From assembly GCA_002189035.1 (NCBI GenBank), contig NEEC01000011.1:2232001-2296000 (forward strand): a stretch of 64,000 nt of DNA. Direction: 5' to 3'. The notes beneath the pieces are model-generated. The model saw nothing but the letters and a program-made list of their open reading frames with translations, had not been told where the DNA came from and did not search any database. This document shows, piece after piece, positions 22,715-35,103 of this stretch. The DNA comes from Utricularia gibba (lineage: Eukaryota > Streptophyta > Magnoliopsida > Lamiales > Lentibulariaceae). The position numbers and the translations under genes are program-made. Numbering within the stretch: position 1 is the first letter of the stretch; the number at the start of each line of letters is the position of its first letter.

Positions 22715-23594
22715 AATGCGGAGTTGTTTAGACTTACTTCCGGTATCATGGTCTGCCAACTAAGGACCGATCTGGAGGAGGTAAACAAGCAGCTAGATCA
22801 AATGCACTCACTCGGTTTTCGGTGCTTTTATTTTGTATGGGGGAAGGAGTGGACTTGAGTTGTTCTTGTCAATTTAGTTTTTTAATCCGTCTGCCTAATC
22901 GGTGCCATGTTTCAGGGGCTATATTGTCGGTCTCCGCCTGGTAGATGAATTTCTAGCGAAATCTAATGTCTCCAGATGTGTTGATTTTAGGGAAAACACG
23001 CCAAGGTCTGCACACATTCTGTTTCTTAACAGTGTTGAATGAATTGTTCTTTGAATTTTGCAATGGCGATCACTATTAGACCTTGGAGTGGAGAAGCTGC
23101 TCCACCAGTATAGCTTTGATCATCTTCGCTGTTAAAGAGTAGAGATTAAGCTACCTCCAAAGAAATGGCCACACCCACTCGTGTCAGTGCTGAGTTCTTA
23201 GTTCGGTTTGCACTACCCTAGAAGAGATGTATCATGTATGTGACCTTGGTCAAGTATCTCCGTGTTCAGCCCAGGTGGGGTTCAAGCTGCTCCTTGGTGT
23301 CACTGCGTCTGCGACCAACAGGGATGAGAAGGTACAACTTGCAGTCTCACTCTGGAGGACAACCCTCTTGAAGATTTGGTGGAGCTTCCTTGTTACTTGT
23401 CATGGCCTCCATTACTGCAACGTTCTAAGTGGAGTCGCCCATTTATATACATCGTCATTGTCATCAAGCTCCCATGATTGTTTTGCTTTACACATCAGGT
23501 TTCCATGAAAACCGAGGTCACATGGCTGCGCAACATGGTTACAGGAGACGATATATTCGAGTTGCAGGTTAGGTTGCTGAAACAAGTCCATTTG
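22715..23594 (+). pseudogene. BET3: Decayed copy of TRAPP subunit BET3 (TRAPPC3)
   Basis: Blocks of BET3, the TRAPP tethering-complex subunit acting at the ER-Golgi, occur in order: AELFRLTSGIMVCQLRTDLE with VNKQLDQM (22718-22804); after an AG acceptor, YIVGLRLVDEFLAKSNVSRC with VDFRE (about 22918-22993); VGFKLLLGVTASATN (about 23277-23320); GLHYCNVLSGV (about 23406-23440); and an exon from 23499 with SMKTEVTWLRNMVTGDDIFE up to LLKQV. Intron positions appear retained, so this is a genomic rather than a retro-copy. Lesions: the NPLVDF block is shifted out of frame by indels between 23320 and 23400, the first exon lacks a clear BET3 N terminus, and the usual EEYPYKDD tail is absent. Confidence 0.85.
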
Positions 23595-23685
23595 CAGATA
23601 AGATTACTATGGTTTTTGCTTGTTACTCCTCTTATGCCATTGAATTTTTGTGAAATACAGGGGAAAAAGGGGAGACAGCGGTTGT

Positions 23686-24279
23686 CTAGAACGCACTGGC
23701 TACAAGAATGGCCTGTCTGCAGCGCTCCTTGGCCTGCTGGAGCCTCTGATCAAAGGTCTCCTGTTTAACAGCGGCCTTCACCATCTCCAGGTCCATCTCC
23801 ATCAGCTTTAAAACCCTCGATAACTCCGTCACCATTCTCTCCTCCACTTTCCCTTCCTCTCGCAGCACCTCCGCTTCTTCTCTAGCTCTCTCCGCCACGA
23901 TCTCGCCCACCTTCGACAACAACGCCGCCGACCCAAACTCCCGATCCATAAGCCCCACCAACTTCTCCAAAAAATCCACAATCACGTACCCGTTCGGCTT
24001 CTCAATCACGATCGGCTTCGTCCTTTTCCACCCGATCTCGAAATTTGGAGGCTCTGGTTTCACGATCGCTTTTCTATCGCGAATTATCTCCGATTTTCTC
24101 CGCTTCTCAATGGGAAATTCCTCGGCGCTGATTGTGGTTTGCGTCGACGGGGTTGGGAAGTCGGTTTCGGTATCGGTGCTCAGGGAACCGTCTCCGGATT
24201 GCATGCATTTGACGAGCGTCAACGGGGTTGGGATTGGTGTGCGGTGGTAGAAGAAGTGGAGCGGATACAGAGACGCCAT
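23686..24279 (-). CDS. Conserved plant protein with Glu-rich helical C terminus, function unknown
   Basis: A single-exon ORF of 197 residues ending VASAF. The N terminus (MASLYPLHFFYHRTPIPTPL) is hydroxylated and poor in acidic residues, like a plastid transit peptide; a charged linker follows, then the compact block KPNGYVIVDFLEKLVGLMDR and a long Glu/Arg/Lys-rich helix (about residues 115-190) likely to form a coiled coil. I do not recognise a named family, and plastid location is inference only. It is convergent with the BET3-like pseudogene, whose end lies about 90 bases away. A typical plant 5' flank, AT-rich, begins beyond 24300. Confidence 0.7.
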   Translation of the reverse strand: MASLYPLHFFYHRTPIPTPLTLVKCMQSGDGSLSTDTETDFPTPSTQTTISAEEFPIEKRRKSEIIRDRKAIVKPEPPNFEIGWKRTKPIVIEKPNGYVIVDFLEKLVGLMDREFGSAALLSKVGEIVAERAREEAEVLREEGKVEERMVTELSRVLKLMEMDLEMVKAAVKQETFDQRLQQAKERCRQAILVASAF

Positions 24280-24429
24280 CGCAATGTGCTCCCCGCATCT
24301 CCGAAGAGATAACCCATTTTAGATATTCCCACGAGAGAGTTCCCAGTTTGCCCTCACTCCCTTTCAGCCCAACCTCCAGGTACGATGAGGGTATGCTCGT
24401 AATTAGAACATAATTCATTCCCATGAGAA

Positions 24430-24900
24430 TAATGCTTTTTAATTCATATATTTTAGATAAATACTCAATAATAATTCTCAATAAATTGATTTAAATAGAT
24501 ATATTTAACATATAATACAGTGCACATTAGGAATATTTTTTTATTGTGGAGTGAAAACACATCTGATGCATTAATATTTAATAATTTTTTTTCAATTATA
24601 AATTTTTAATAATGATGTTATTATTATGCAACACATTTAGAATTCATTTGTTAAGATATAAAAATTTATTCCATATTATATTTATCGTAATAATTCACAA
24701 AGAGTAATATTTAATATAATAGATAATTATAAAAATTAATATTAAATACGTGATAATAGTTTTTAAAATAATACTTTTTACAAACCGTATTCGTGTTTTT
24801 AAAATTTTTTATTTGTATGTACATTAACATTATTTATATTCAATATCAAACAAATTAAAGCATTCTAATGGCTGATTAGAAAATATTAATGACAATTAGA
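24430..24900. other. AT-rich intergenic DNA
   Basis: Nearly pure A/T with no ORF or repeat unit worth naming. Confidence 0.6.
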
Positions 24901-25047
24901 GAATGCAGGGGTGTGGTAAGTGGATGCTTCTCGGGTCCACGCCCGGGTCCCGTGCTCCTCCACCGCCAACCGCACGATCAAATCCATTGAAAACGCATCT
25001 GCACGCTCCCACTCGTCGCGTTCTCTGCACTCGCCTTTTGAGGGTAA

Positions 25048-25055
25048 CCACGTGG
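25048..25055 (+). promoter_or_regulatory. Palindromic G-box (CCACGTGG) upstream of ATG18f
   Basis: A perfect 8-base palindrome about 850 bases upstream of the ATG18f start codon and about 190 bases before a TATATAT stretch near 25245. G-boxes bind bZIP and bHLH factors; light or abscisic-acid control is possible but not shown. Confidence 0.5.
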
Positions 25056-25900
25056 TGACGCCGCGAGTGGGGCGTACGTGTCCGAGCCGCGATTCGCTTT
25101 TACCGGGCACGGTGAAACTGGGTGTCTGACGGGAGAAGACGTGCGGCAGCGGGTGTCTGGGGTTTTTTTGAAATAGGAGCAAAATTGAAGAGAATTCGTG
25201 GGAGAGAGAGTCGTGATCGAGGGAGGTTGTGGAATGTTTTTGGTCTCTATATATTTCCTCGTCCTCAATAATCATTATCTGATGCCTTGCCCCTCTGTCT
25301 TCTCTTCTTCCTCTTTCTGAACCCACCTAGGTACATCTCATGGTTGTTTCTTTGTCATTGGGAAACTCCTAATCTCTCGAATCCGCGGCCAAAGTGGTCA
25401 TCTTTCTTCATTTTCGATAAACCCCTTCAAATTCTTGGTTCATTCTGTACATAACTCTTGTAATATCGGATTGATAGCTTTGCGTTTGATTACTCCGCTA
25501 CTTCTTTCGTTGATAGGGTAGAGGTGGGTGCTGACTGTTGATTGAGATTCAGCCCACAAGGTGATACACAAACAAAAGAAGTTATTTTTTTTCTGGAATT
25601 TTGTTGTGTGTTTTCCTTATCGAAAACCTACCGAACGGGTAACTTGTATTTTGTATAGAGTAGTCTTCCGTTTGGGATTCTTTCGTGAGTTTATGGGTTT
25701 CTTGACCGGTGGCCAAATTCGCATGATTTGAACGTTTACTTGCCTAAAGTTTGGACTTCGGGTGAATAAAAGGGAAACAGAGGCACTGTTTAGCTAACCT
25801 TATTGATTCATGGATTCCGGGGAGACAGCAGTTTGGCTGTGAAAGGGCTGAGCAGTTCTTGCAGTTTGTGTTTTTTTATTTGGCGTGCGATCTTTTGGCT

Positions 25901-28900
25901 ATGGGAATGAGGAATGATGGCCAGAAAAGCGGTGACCGATCATTGGTGACTCGGTCTGGCCGAGTTAATACGGGGCTTATTCCACACTCTTTCAAGACTC
26001 TTTCGAGGATTGTTTCCTCTGGGGCATCCTCGGTCGCTTCTACCGTGCGGTCTGCTGCGTCTGCAGCTTCGGCTGTTATGGAGAGAGATGTGGAAACTCA
26101 TAATGAACAGGTGAAACAATGAAAGAATAATGTTTCTGCATTTCGTGTGTAATTTGGGACCAGCCTTTCTTCGATATTGCATCTCTATCTTGCTATTATT
26201 TTTGTTCAGTATTATTTCTCTCCGGTGTTGTTTGTCCAGCAGGTCCTTTTTATGCTTGTATATCTTGAAGGAAATTATCGCATGTGTATTAGTTATATCC
26301 AATCTTCTGTGCCAACGTTTAGTTGTTTCTACTTTCTAAAGTTTTGAATTTTCATATTGTGTACTTTCCAGATGATACACATGCTACTGTGTTGCTTTTT
26401 ATCAGCGCTTTAATGCTGTAATTGTTAATTTGATCTGAAATGCAGATATTTTATTCACTTGGCGTCTCTTATATAACTATTATTATGTTTTCAATGTCCT
26501 AACTGAAGGTTGTGTGGGCTGGGTTCGACAAACTAGAACTGGAAAGAGGTGTAACAAGGCATGTTCTGTTGCTGGGTTTCAACCATGGATTTCAGGTCTG
26601 GGATGTCGAAGCAGCAGACAAAGTGTGTAACATAGCCTCCAGGAGTGATTGTGCGGTCTCCTTCATGCAAATGCAACCAGCACCCTTGATTTCTACCAAA
26701 TCTGAGGACAAGTTTGCCCATAGCCGACCCTTGTTAATTATATGTGCGGATGCATCCGTTTCTGAAGATAATAGTTGCATTCAGGGAGGAACTGTTGCTC
26801 CTTGTAATGGTTCCATTGGACACTATAATGGGATCAATGGAAGTCATGCGCCTACTGTAGTTTGGTTTTATTCATTAAAGTCACAATCTTACATACATCT
26901 GTTGAGGTTTAGATCAGTTGTGCATTTAGTACGATGCAGTAGCCGTATTGTCTGTGTTTTGCAATCTGCTCAGGTATGAGAGATTTAAGTTATGAAATTC
27001 ACATTGTGACTCATTGTATATTTTGTTGCTTATTTTTGCCCTCTTACAATCCTTACACAGATTCATTGTCTGAATGCTGCTACGCTGGAGAGAGAATATA
27101 CTATCCTTACCAATATGGTAACACCTGGATATTGCAGATCTGTAAACATGGGATTAGGGCCACTTGCAGTGGGGCCTCGTTGGATGGCATACAGTGGAAG
27201 TCTGGTTGTCATGACAAACTCAGGGCGTGTAAGCCCGCAGCACCTCGCCCCTCCATGCAATTTCCCCCCTTCTGCACTGAATGGCAGCCTCGTTGCTCAT
27301 TATGCAAAAGAGACCAGCAGGCAGATAGCAGCGGGAATTGCTACTTTAGGGGATATAGGATGCAAGAAGTTGTTGAGATACTATTCTGGTTTCTTGCCTG
27401 ATGTCAAGGACCTTCAATCTGGAACTTCATTTGCTAAGATAAATGGGGTTTCGGGTGGACCTCCAGCAGACTCAGACAATGTGGGCATGGTATTATTCTC
27501 ACTGTCAAATATTTGTATGTAGCTAGTTTTACTTCAGCTTCTTTTTTATTCCAGTGGAATGTGCACTTTGGTGCTGCACCCACAAATGATTAATTCTTGT
27601 TGTATCGTAGGTTTTGTCGCTCTGTAGTTGCACCTCAATAGTTTCATGTTGATTTCCTGATGTTTCCCCCTTCATGTATCAGGTGATTGTCAGGGATGTC
27701 GTAAAGAAAACGGTGCTTGCACAATTTCGAGCACATTCAAGTCCTATTTCCGCTTTGTGCTTTGATTCAAGTGGCACACTTTTAGTTACAGCCTCAGTTA
27801 AAGGTCACAATATAAATGTCTTCCGGATAATGCCGGGGCAGTCTGAGGATTCCACTGGAACTCCAAGACCATCTCATATCCATCTTTATAGTCTACAGCG
27901 GGGTTTTACAGATGCTGTAAGGCTGCTTATTATGTTTACTGACTTTCTTTTGTGATTCTTACTGACGTTTTGCACGTTGCTTCTGCAGGTGATACAGGAT
28001 ATCAGTTTTAGTAGTGATAGCCAATGGATTATGGTAAGTACCTCGAGAGGAACAAGTCACCTTTTTCCCATTTCTCCATCAGGTGGAATGGTTAGTTTTC
28101 AGTCTTCCAATGCTTCTACTGACCGTAGAGGTAGTGGAACTTGCACTATGGCAAAGCCTGCTATTCGTGGGGCATCAAATTCTGGTCTGCAGGTGCTGAC
28201 TACACAGAATTTATGTGAATCCAGTTCACCCATCACCCTTTCAGCTGTTAGCCGAATAAGAACTGGAAGTGATGGATGGAGAAGCACTGTGAGTGAAGCT
28301 GCTGCAGCTGCAACGGGGCGTTTAAATTCTTTTTCTGGGGCAATTGCATCAGTGTTTCACAAATGCAAAGGCAGTGAGGTAGAATGCGAGATTAACTCTT
28401 TGAAGAAAAATTACTATCTTCTTGTCTTCTCGCCATCAGGATGTGTGATACAATATGCCTTGCTGTTTGCTTCTGCTTGTGATGATATTTTCCCGTCTCC
28501 TGGAGTTACTAATGCCAATGAACCAAGTCTCAGTTCTGATGGAAAACTGATGGTCGAGGCAATCCAGAAGTGGAATATTTTCCAGAAACAGAACCGCAAG
28601 GATCAAGGTGTTGGTAACGTGGACATGTATGGGGAGATTGATAGTTGTTTCAACGGCAGTGTATATTCGAGCAAGAAACATGATAATCACTTACCCTTCA
28701 ACTCCTACGGTTTAAATACTGAAGGAAAGGTCACCACTGAAGAAAAGCATCATATGTATATATCTGAAGTTGAACTTCAAATGCATCAAAACAATAACCC
28801 CCTTTGGTCGAGATCTGAGGTACTTTGTTATGACAAGGAAATTGACAATGTTCTTTCTATCACCAGGATGAACACAGTTTGTGGCTTACACATTTTAGTT

Positions 28901-29670
28901 TTCTTGTAGATATACTTTCAGTTGTTGCTGACTGATGGCTCTGATGAAGCCGAAGAAGCGTCTTCGGGTGGAGAAATTGAGATCGAAAAACTCCCCATCC
29001 GTACATTAGAAGCAAGGTCAAAAGAATTGATTCCAGTTTACAATTATCTACATACTTCAAAGTTTCATCAGGGGAGGTGTGTTCACAACAACTGCTTTCA
29101 AAGAAATTCTGTTTTTCTAGTATGCATATGCTTCAGATTTATAGCCGTATCCTGCATATATGCATGTTTTTTTCCATCAAATTTTTTTCATATCGGAGTT
29201 GATTTTATTTTTTAACAGAATGCAAAAAGGCTTTAGCCACATTAGCTGTTTTCATTGTTCTGTCACACTACTGCGTGTATGATCTGATGTCTTTAATGCA
29301 TCGCTGCATTTCAAGTTTCTATTTGCTTCTGTTCAGGGCCCCCATCAGAAATGGCAGCAAGCAAAGTGAACCATTCAAGCCTAACAGACTAGACATGTAT
29401 GGAAGCCACAAGCTTTCCCAAGGTTTGAGCAGGTCCAGTTCTCTCAACTCCACCTCCAATGGCTATTTAGACAACCACGCAGTGGACAATGTTTCTAGTC
29501 AGATTGGGCCTAACAGCGGGAGCGATGTAAATAGCACTAATGGTAACCCAGAGTCGGAGACTGTAAATACTAGGGAGGACTCTGGGATGGACAGCCAACT
29601 CACCTCTGTACATAATAAACATAGTCCAGATATCGAAACTAAGTTCAGGGAGGACAATGAGTTTGACTGA
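25901..29670 (+). CDS. ATG18F: Autophagy-related protein 18f-type (WD40 PROPPIN with BCAS3 domain)
   Basis: Seven exons: 25901-26110, 26509-26973, 27061-27489, 27683-27916, 27989-28819, 28910-29076, 29337-29670; 889 residues. It is a beta-propeller protein that binds PI3P on phagophore membranes. The start MRNDGQKSGDRS, the Ser/Ala-rich stretch IVSSGASSVASTVRSAAS, propeller blades (VWAGFDKLE, HGFQVWDVE, FRAHSSPISALCFDSSGTLL, NVFRIMP) and the BCAS3 region (ISEVELQMH, GGEIEIEKLP) all fit the ATG18f/g/h subgroup. The lipid-binding FRRG motif is LQRG here (SLQRGFTDA, exon 4 end), as expected for the subgroup. The ATG at 25907 is an equally possible start. A leader intron beginning near 25330 (CCTAG|GTACAT) is likely. 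The C-terminal 200 residues are Ser/Asn-rich and low in complexity. Confidence 0.93.
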
Positions 29671-30169
29671 GCAGTTGTCACTTCATGCCCGCCCCTTGAA
29701 AGTGTAAGCATTTCAAGCCTTGTGCTTCCCTCCCCTTGTTAGCAGTGCGTTTGTTGTCTTCAGCCGTATAAGTTTGTATAGAACTAACTTCTGGTTTACT
29801 AACTGGTGCAATGCAGGTTTCCGGTGCTTTTGTTTTTACAGGTGTGTTGGGTTGCATAATGTGGAGGACAGGGGCAGTCAAGAAAACCAGTGTCCTGTGG
29901 CTAACTGTGTGCAACTGTCTGTCCGCACTCTTTGCTACTTTGTGAATGAAGTGATCCTGTATATCTAAAGCATTGTGTACTGAGTGTTACCTACAGAGTA
30001 CTCGGACCTGAATCAAAATTAACAAATCAAAGAGCAGCCAAATTCACTTGTAACTGCATTTCACAATCAAATGCTGTTGCTCTGTTTTAGATGGTGAGTG
30101 TTACAAACAGAAAGGCTTTTTTTACCCCGGAAGCTGCTAGACATGGCCGTGAATGAGTTTGTGTTTAAA

Positions 30170-33100
30170 TCATCCCATGCTCAAGCGAGAGTTGTCGAAT
30201 GCCCTCAAACTGGTTTGCCGCCTTGGTATGCCGATCTCGCAAGCATTTACTCTTGCTGCAAACCTCAGTGAACACAGTGATTCACCGACTGATGAAGGAT
30301 TTGGCGAGATGTTCACAAACATCAGCGTTTTCGAGTCACCACCTAAGCATGGCTGAAACCAAACAACATGAGGTCCGATGTTGTCTGTGGGATATGTTGT
30401 GTGAATCATTCTTTTACCTGGAGAAGATAGGTTAGTTTTGAGTTCCTGAAGGGGATATGCTCATCTTTCTTAGCCAAGGCAAAGATGACATCGGCCAAAG
30501 AGGACAGGCTCCTATTGATAGCCTGAACAAACAATTAGACAAAGCAATATGAGCTTATTGGGATGCCATGTGGGAGGAAAGGATCTTGGAGCCGGGAAAA
30601 AAACTTCGGAGGGATACCTGAGTTTCTTTCAGCCTGTCACCTGTCGATCCACTTTTAGAGAGACGTTCACTGCCAGCTAGGTCGATCAAGTTCAATACAC
30701 CTTGAACTTGTTGGTCGGTACTCTGAAATTATGACCGGGCAAATGCCAGCCGGATGCAAGAAATGGAATCAGATTGTCTATCTACTGAAGGAACAGTACC
30801 TCATTAACGCCTGTGATCCTCAGGGTGAAAACAAAATGGCTCCTTGAAGATTGCTCATTCATCTGAGTCTTTCCAACGGACCTCCATGAAAGCATTTGGA
30901 AGCAACAAAAACATGAGATCATTCTACTTGGCAATGGAAAGCAAGTTTGAAAAATAGAACCAGCCCTTGTCGATGTACTTTCAGTTTTGATTACTATTAT
31001 CAACCGCAGAACTCGTACACCCTTTATAATCTCCATTCTTGTTCTGCAATCTCCATTAATTTTTCCACAATGATTTAGGTATACATCTAGTTTGGTACCT
31101 GCATTGTGCTGCCCGCTCCAATAGATATGAGACCTCCTTGCTGCTCCGGACATTCAAAATGGTGAGATCGGAGACATGAGTATTTCCATTAGCATCATGC
31201 TTTATAGAATACTGCTTTCCATCGATACTTGACTTGCTAGGTACTAACAGATCTCGTATTGTCTCATTGTATATCTCCAACATTGACACCTGTAAATGGT
31301 GACGAGCAGCTTTAAACAGTGAGATTGATAGTGAAACAAGACAAGGCATACCTGCATTTCGTACTTCCATCCTTCACCTTCAAGAATTTGTTTCGACTCA
31401 AAGACTTGTTCCAGTGACCTGGGAATCAAGCCTTTTTGATCTGATGGCAATGGTTTGCCCATCATCGTGTACGTCTTACCAGAACCTGTTTGGCCATACG
31501 CAAAGATGGAAACCTGATAAAATTTCCACTTAGATCAGTACGCTTGTTGATAAGATGGCCTTGCTGGAATGCATTACAGAATTTGATTTTTCATCCAACA
31601 GGAAATACTCCTGATTTTTAGATTTCAAGCACATTTGGAAACGGTGTTAACAACCCTTTCAAATAAAGAGCAAACAACACTGGATTCTTTTAGGAAATAA
31701 TGATAACCTTATATCCATCCAGTGCACTCTGAACGAGCTGTGATATCTCCACGAACACACCCTCTTGAGATTCATCGGGCACAAAAACCTTATCAAAAGT
31801 GAAAGAGTGCTTTTGCCCTGAACAAAAAAACATCAATCAGCAGCCAGAAATACATATTTCTTATAAAATTTAAGAGTACATGACATTGTCATGCTGTGAT
31901 AGAACACTTACCATTTTGAATCAAGTCGATGCCTCGACCAAGTAATTCTGTCGACTTTGGGAACGAAACAACTTTAGAATCAGTCCCATCTCGATCTTCA
32001 GACAGCAAGGGTCTCACCCTACAAAACACCCTAATGTTTCCCTTCAACTCCTGCACAAGTATCCAGTATAAAAAAAACGAAGAAAGAAAGAATCAGATTC
32101 ATTTTTTCTTCAAAAGAAACATAAAAAGAATTTTCATCAGATGGCCATTTTGAAATTCAGATGCAAGTTTTACCAGGATTGTGTTATGTAATTTCTTCCG
32201 AAGCTTTTCTCCCTCAGAAAGTTTAAAATCTGCTTCAGCTAGGCGGTTTCTTAATTCCAGGACCAGCGCTTGCTGCTCTTCAAACTGAAATCGTGTTTCA
32301 GTGACTGAGACATCCGACAGCTGATGGAGAGAGCACAGTAAGCAGAAAGTATTTCTATATACATTAAATAAAAACAGACAACTTGTTATTGAAATCAATA
32401 ACCTGCAATTTCAACTCGGCAGCAGCAAGTTTTTCTGTTAACCTTCGTATTAGCTCATCTTGAGATGCACACCTTGACTATAGAAAGGGAAAAATAAATT
32501 TAATAAAGAAAGATGTGACTTTATAAGAAAGCCCTTTGAGAAACAAACCTCCAGTTCATTTGATTTGGCAGTCCGGTGATCTAAATCAGAAGTCTTTTTT
32601 CCCAGGCAGTCTTTGTATTTCGATACTTCTGATGACAAAATTTGAACTTGCAACAGCTGTTGATCACGATCATCTCTTACTTGTTGCATATCACCTCTTA
32701 TGGAAGCAACTTCTTTGCGAAGTGCTTCCTTCTCTCTAATCACCTCTTCCCGCATGTCCTTACATGTATAAAATGCATAAATGTAAACTTTTAATGGAAT
32801 CATTGGAGAGATGAGGATGTTTAAAGCAATATTTAGTACAAAATGATGATTATAATAGACGCGTACTTGCGATGAAGTCAGTTGGTCTTGTAAAGATCTC
32901 TTTTCCCCCCTTGCAGTGCATAAGTTTTCCAAAATAGAAGCTTTTTCTTTTTCGACACGCTGCAGCGTCTCATCTTTCGCATTCAAATCTGACTGAAGCT
33001 TGCTATTATATTGCTGTAAGCTTGTGCTGTACTCTTGCAGGCGCTTATTCATGTCATTAATGGAGTTCAGCTGCAGATGGGAAAAAACAGCTCCTATCAT

Positions 33101-34296
33101 TCATTTCTAGTAGGGAATTGCTTAAACGCATGCATGTGCTCGCACTCACATAGAATAGATAATCTCTATTACCTTCTGGTTGGCACTAGAAGCATCTTCC
33201 TGAGTCCGCCTGAGCTCATCTGAAATGGACGCTTGCAGTCTTTCTGCCGCAAGCCTGGATTCTTTCTCTTTACCAAATAAATCTAGTGCTTCCTACGAAT
33301 GGGTGAGTATTTCTTTGATCTGAAAACTACATAGGCAAAGACTTTCACATTATGATCCAATGGAACATACCAGTTTTTCTAGTTCCTCCTTTTTAGCAGT
33401 CTCTTGCGAGGCTTTCAAGTTCTTTTTAAGCTCAATTATAACTGAGTTCAGCTCATCCACCTTGAACTTCATCGCTTTCTCTGAATGAACATTTACAAAA
33501 TACCGAGAATGCAAAACATTCTAGCAGAGGTTATACGTAAAGAACATGGGACAAACATTACCAGTATCGTCACACTTCTTTTCTGCAAATTCTAACAGAT
33601 TCTTTAATTTCTCCTGTTCCAAAATGTAGATTCTTTCACGCTGTTGAAACCATTTTATGCAGATTCTGAGCCGTCTTATGGACCCAGCCATTTTTTCACT
33701 GTTCTCCTGCAAAAACACAACGCAATGCAAAATGTCATCCGTTCCAGCTGAATGGGTTGCCTAAAAACATAAAATCTAATCAGGGTATACTCTATGAATC
33801 TAAATCTTTACGAACACACCTTATGGTTAAACTTGGTGGTTTTCAACTTTTCATTAAGTAGTGCTTCAATGCCCTCGGCAGTGAACTCCATGGCAACACA
33901 ATCAGAAGCAGAATTGCCACCGCTACTCTGAGAGTCGTCTTGACCCCTATTAACTACTGACAATACCTGTCTCCCTTGTGCTTTCGTTGGAGGCATTCTA
34001 CCGCTCCCGATTTTTCTCTTCTTCTCTCCAGCAACCTCATCAACCTCCAGCTTGTTCTGTAAAAAGGTAAAATCCAACATTAGATACAGCAATCAAAAGG
34101 AACAGCCAAGAATAATTCCTTCCATTACAACATATATACGCGAATAACTACACAAGACAACAGCCATCAGCAAATCAAGCATCAAAGCAATTTAAAATCG
34201 AACTTTTTGACACCTAGAAACTAGATGCATCAAAACCAGAAACTTGCACACCTGAGACCCACTAGGAACAGCCTTGATTGTCTTCCTGGAAGCCAT
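30170..34296 (-). CDS. ATK1: Kinesin-14, ATK1/KATA type, minus-end-directed C-terminal motor
   Basis: Seventeen exons on the minus strand: 34296-34252, 34056-33820, 33706-33562, 33480-33371, 33292-33173, 33070-32867, 32758-32549, 32477-32403, 32320-32174, 32050-31912, 31817-31708, 31513-31352, 31289-31099, 30881-30800, 30722-30618, 30522-30418, 30352-30170; 789 residues, the usual ATK1 length. It focuses spindle poles in mitosis and meiosis. A short basic N-terminal tail is followed by a long coiled coil (about 120-430), the neck [14 protein letters not shown] (432), P-loop GQTGSGKT (521-528), switch I NEQSSRSH (640-647), switch II DLAGSER (673), and the tail [11 protein letters not shown]. 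All splice phases match and all motor motifs are intact. In ATK1 versus ATK2/3 terms I cannot be certain. Confidence 0.95.
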
Positions 34297-34608
34297 AGAA
34301 GTGAACCAAGTTTTACGTAGAAGGGGTGCTGGAGGGGTTACTGGTGAGACCAGCTTTTAATACAAAGGAAGCTAAAACATAAACATAAGTCCATTTTTGC
34401 CTTGAACTGCAGGATCAACGACGACGACAGGAATCACCAAACCATGAAAGTGAATCAAAAAACAATATGTGCTTCGTAGTGTGAGAACGACGAATTAAAA
34501 AAAAAACTATTATCCGATCGAAAAAAATCTACAACTTTCACACTCAAAACAACCGCTCAGAGATTCAACTGGGGCGAGAAATGAGCCTGGACATCGAAGG
34601 AGAAGGAA

Positions 34609-34630
34609 GGAGGGAGGGAGGGAGGGAGGG
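34609..34630. repeat. (GGGA)n microsatellite
   Basis: Five to six GGGA units about 310 bases upstream of the kinesin ATG, probably in its promoter or leader. Confidence 0.8.
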
Positions 34631-35103
34631 TTTTCAAAATTTTTTGCCACCTACCCGTTCGGAGACAGAAATTTCCGGTTCAGTCCGGTCCACGCATCAA
34701 TTGACGTTTTCACCCCCGCAATCCTCCCAAAACTACACACTTAACCGCCTAGTCTCGGAATTTCGCATTTTCATCTAATTTAAATATAATAGCAATTAAA
34801 AAAAATACTGTAGAGGTAGTAGACAAGTACTCGGCCTTGTAATAATGTTGCTGCTTATTACCTACAAAAAGAAACTATTATAGCAAAAAAAAAAAAAGAT
34901 GAAAATAGAAACCTGCAAAATCGCCATGCACAGGATTGGTATCTCCAACCCAGAGCGTGTTTTTGATTCGATTCTTCCAGGAAAGCTTCTAAGAGTTTCG
35001 CGTCTGGGCTGCGATCCTTGAGAATTCGAGTTTGTTGCGATCTTCCTGATGGATTGATGAATTGTGGCGTCGTGGGTGATTATGTCCGGGGGACGCATGG
35101 GGG

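Noticed and set aside
24886-25326. 146-codon minus ORF
   Set aside because: Overlaps the ATG18f promoter and first leader exon; composition not protein-like and a plus-strand TATA-like stretch lies inside.
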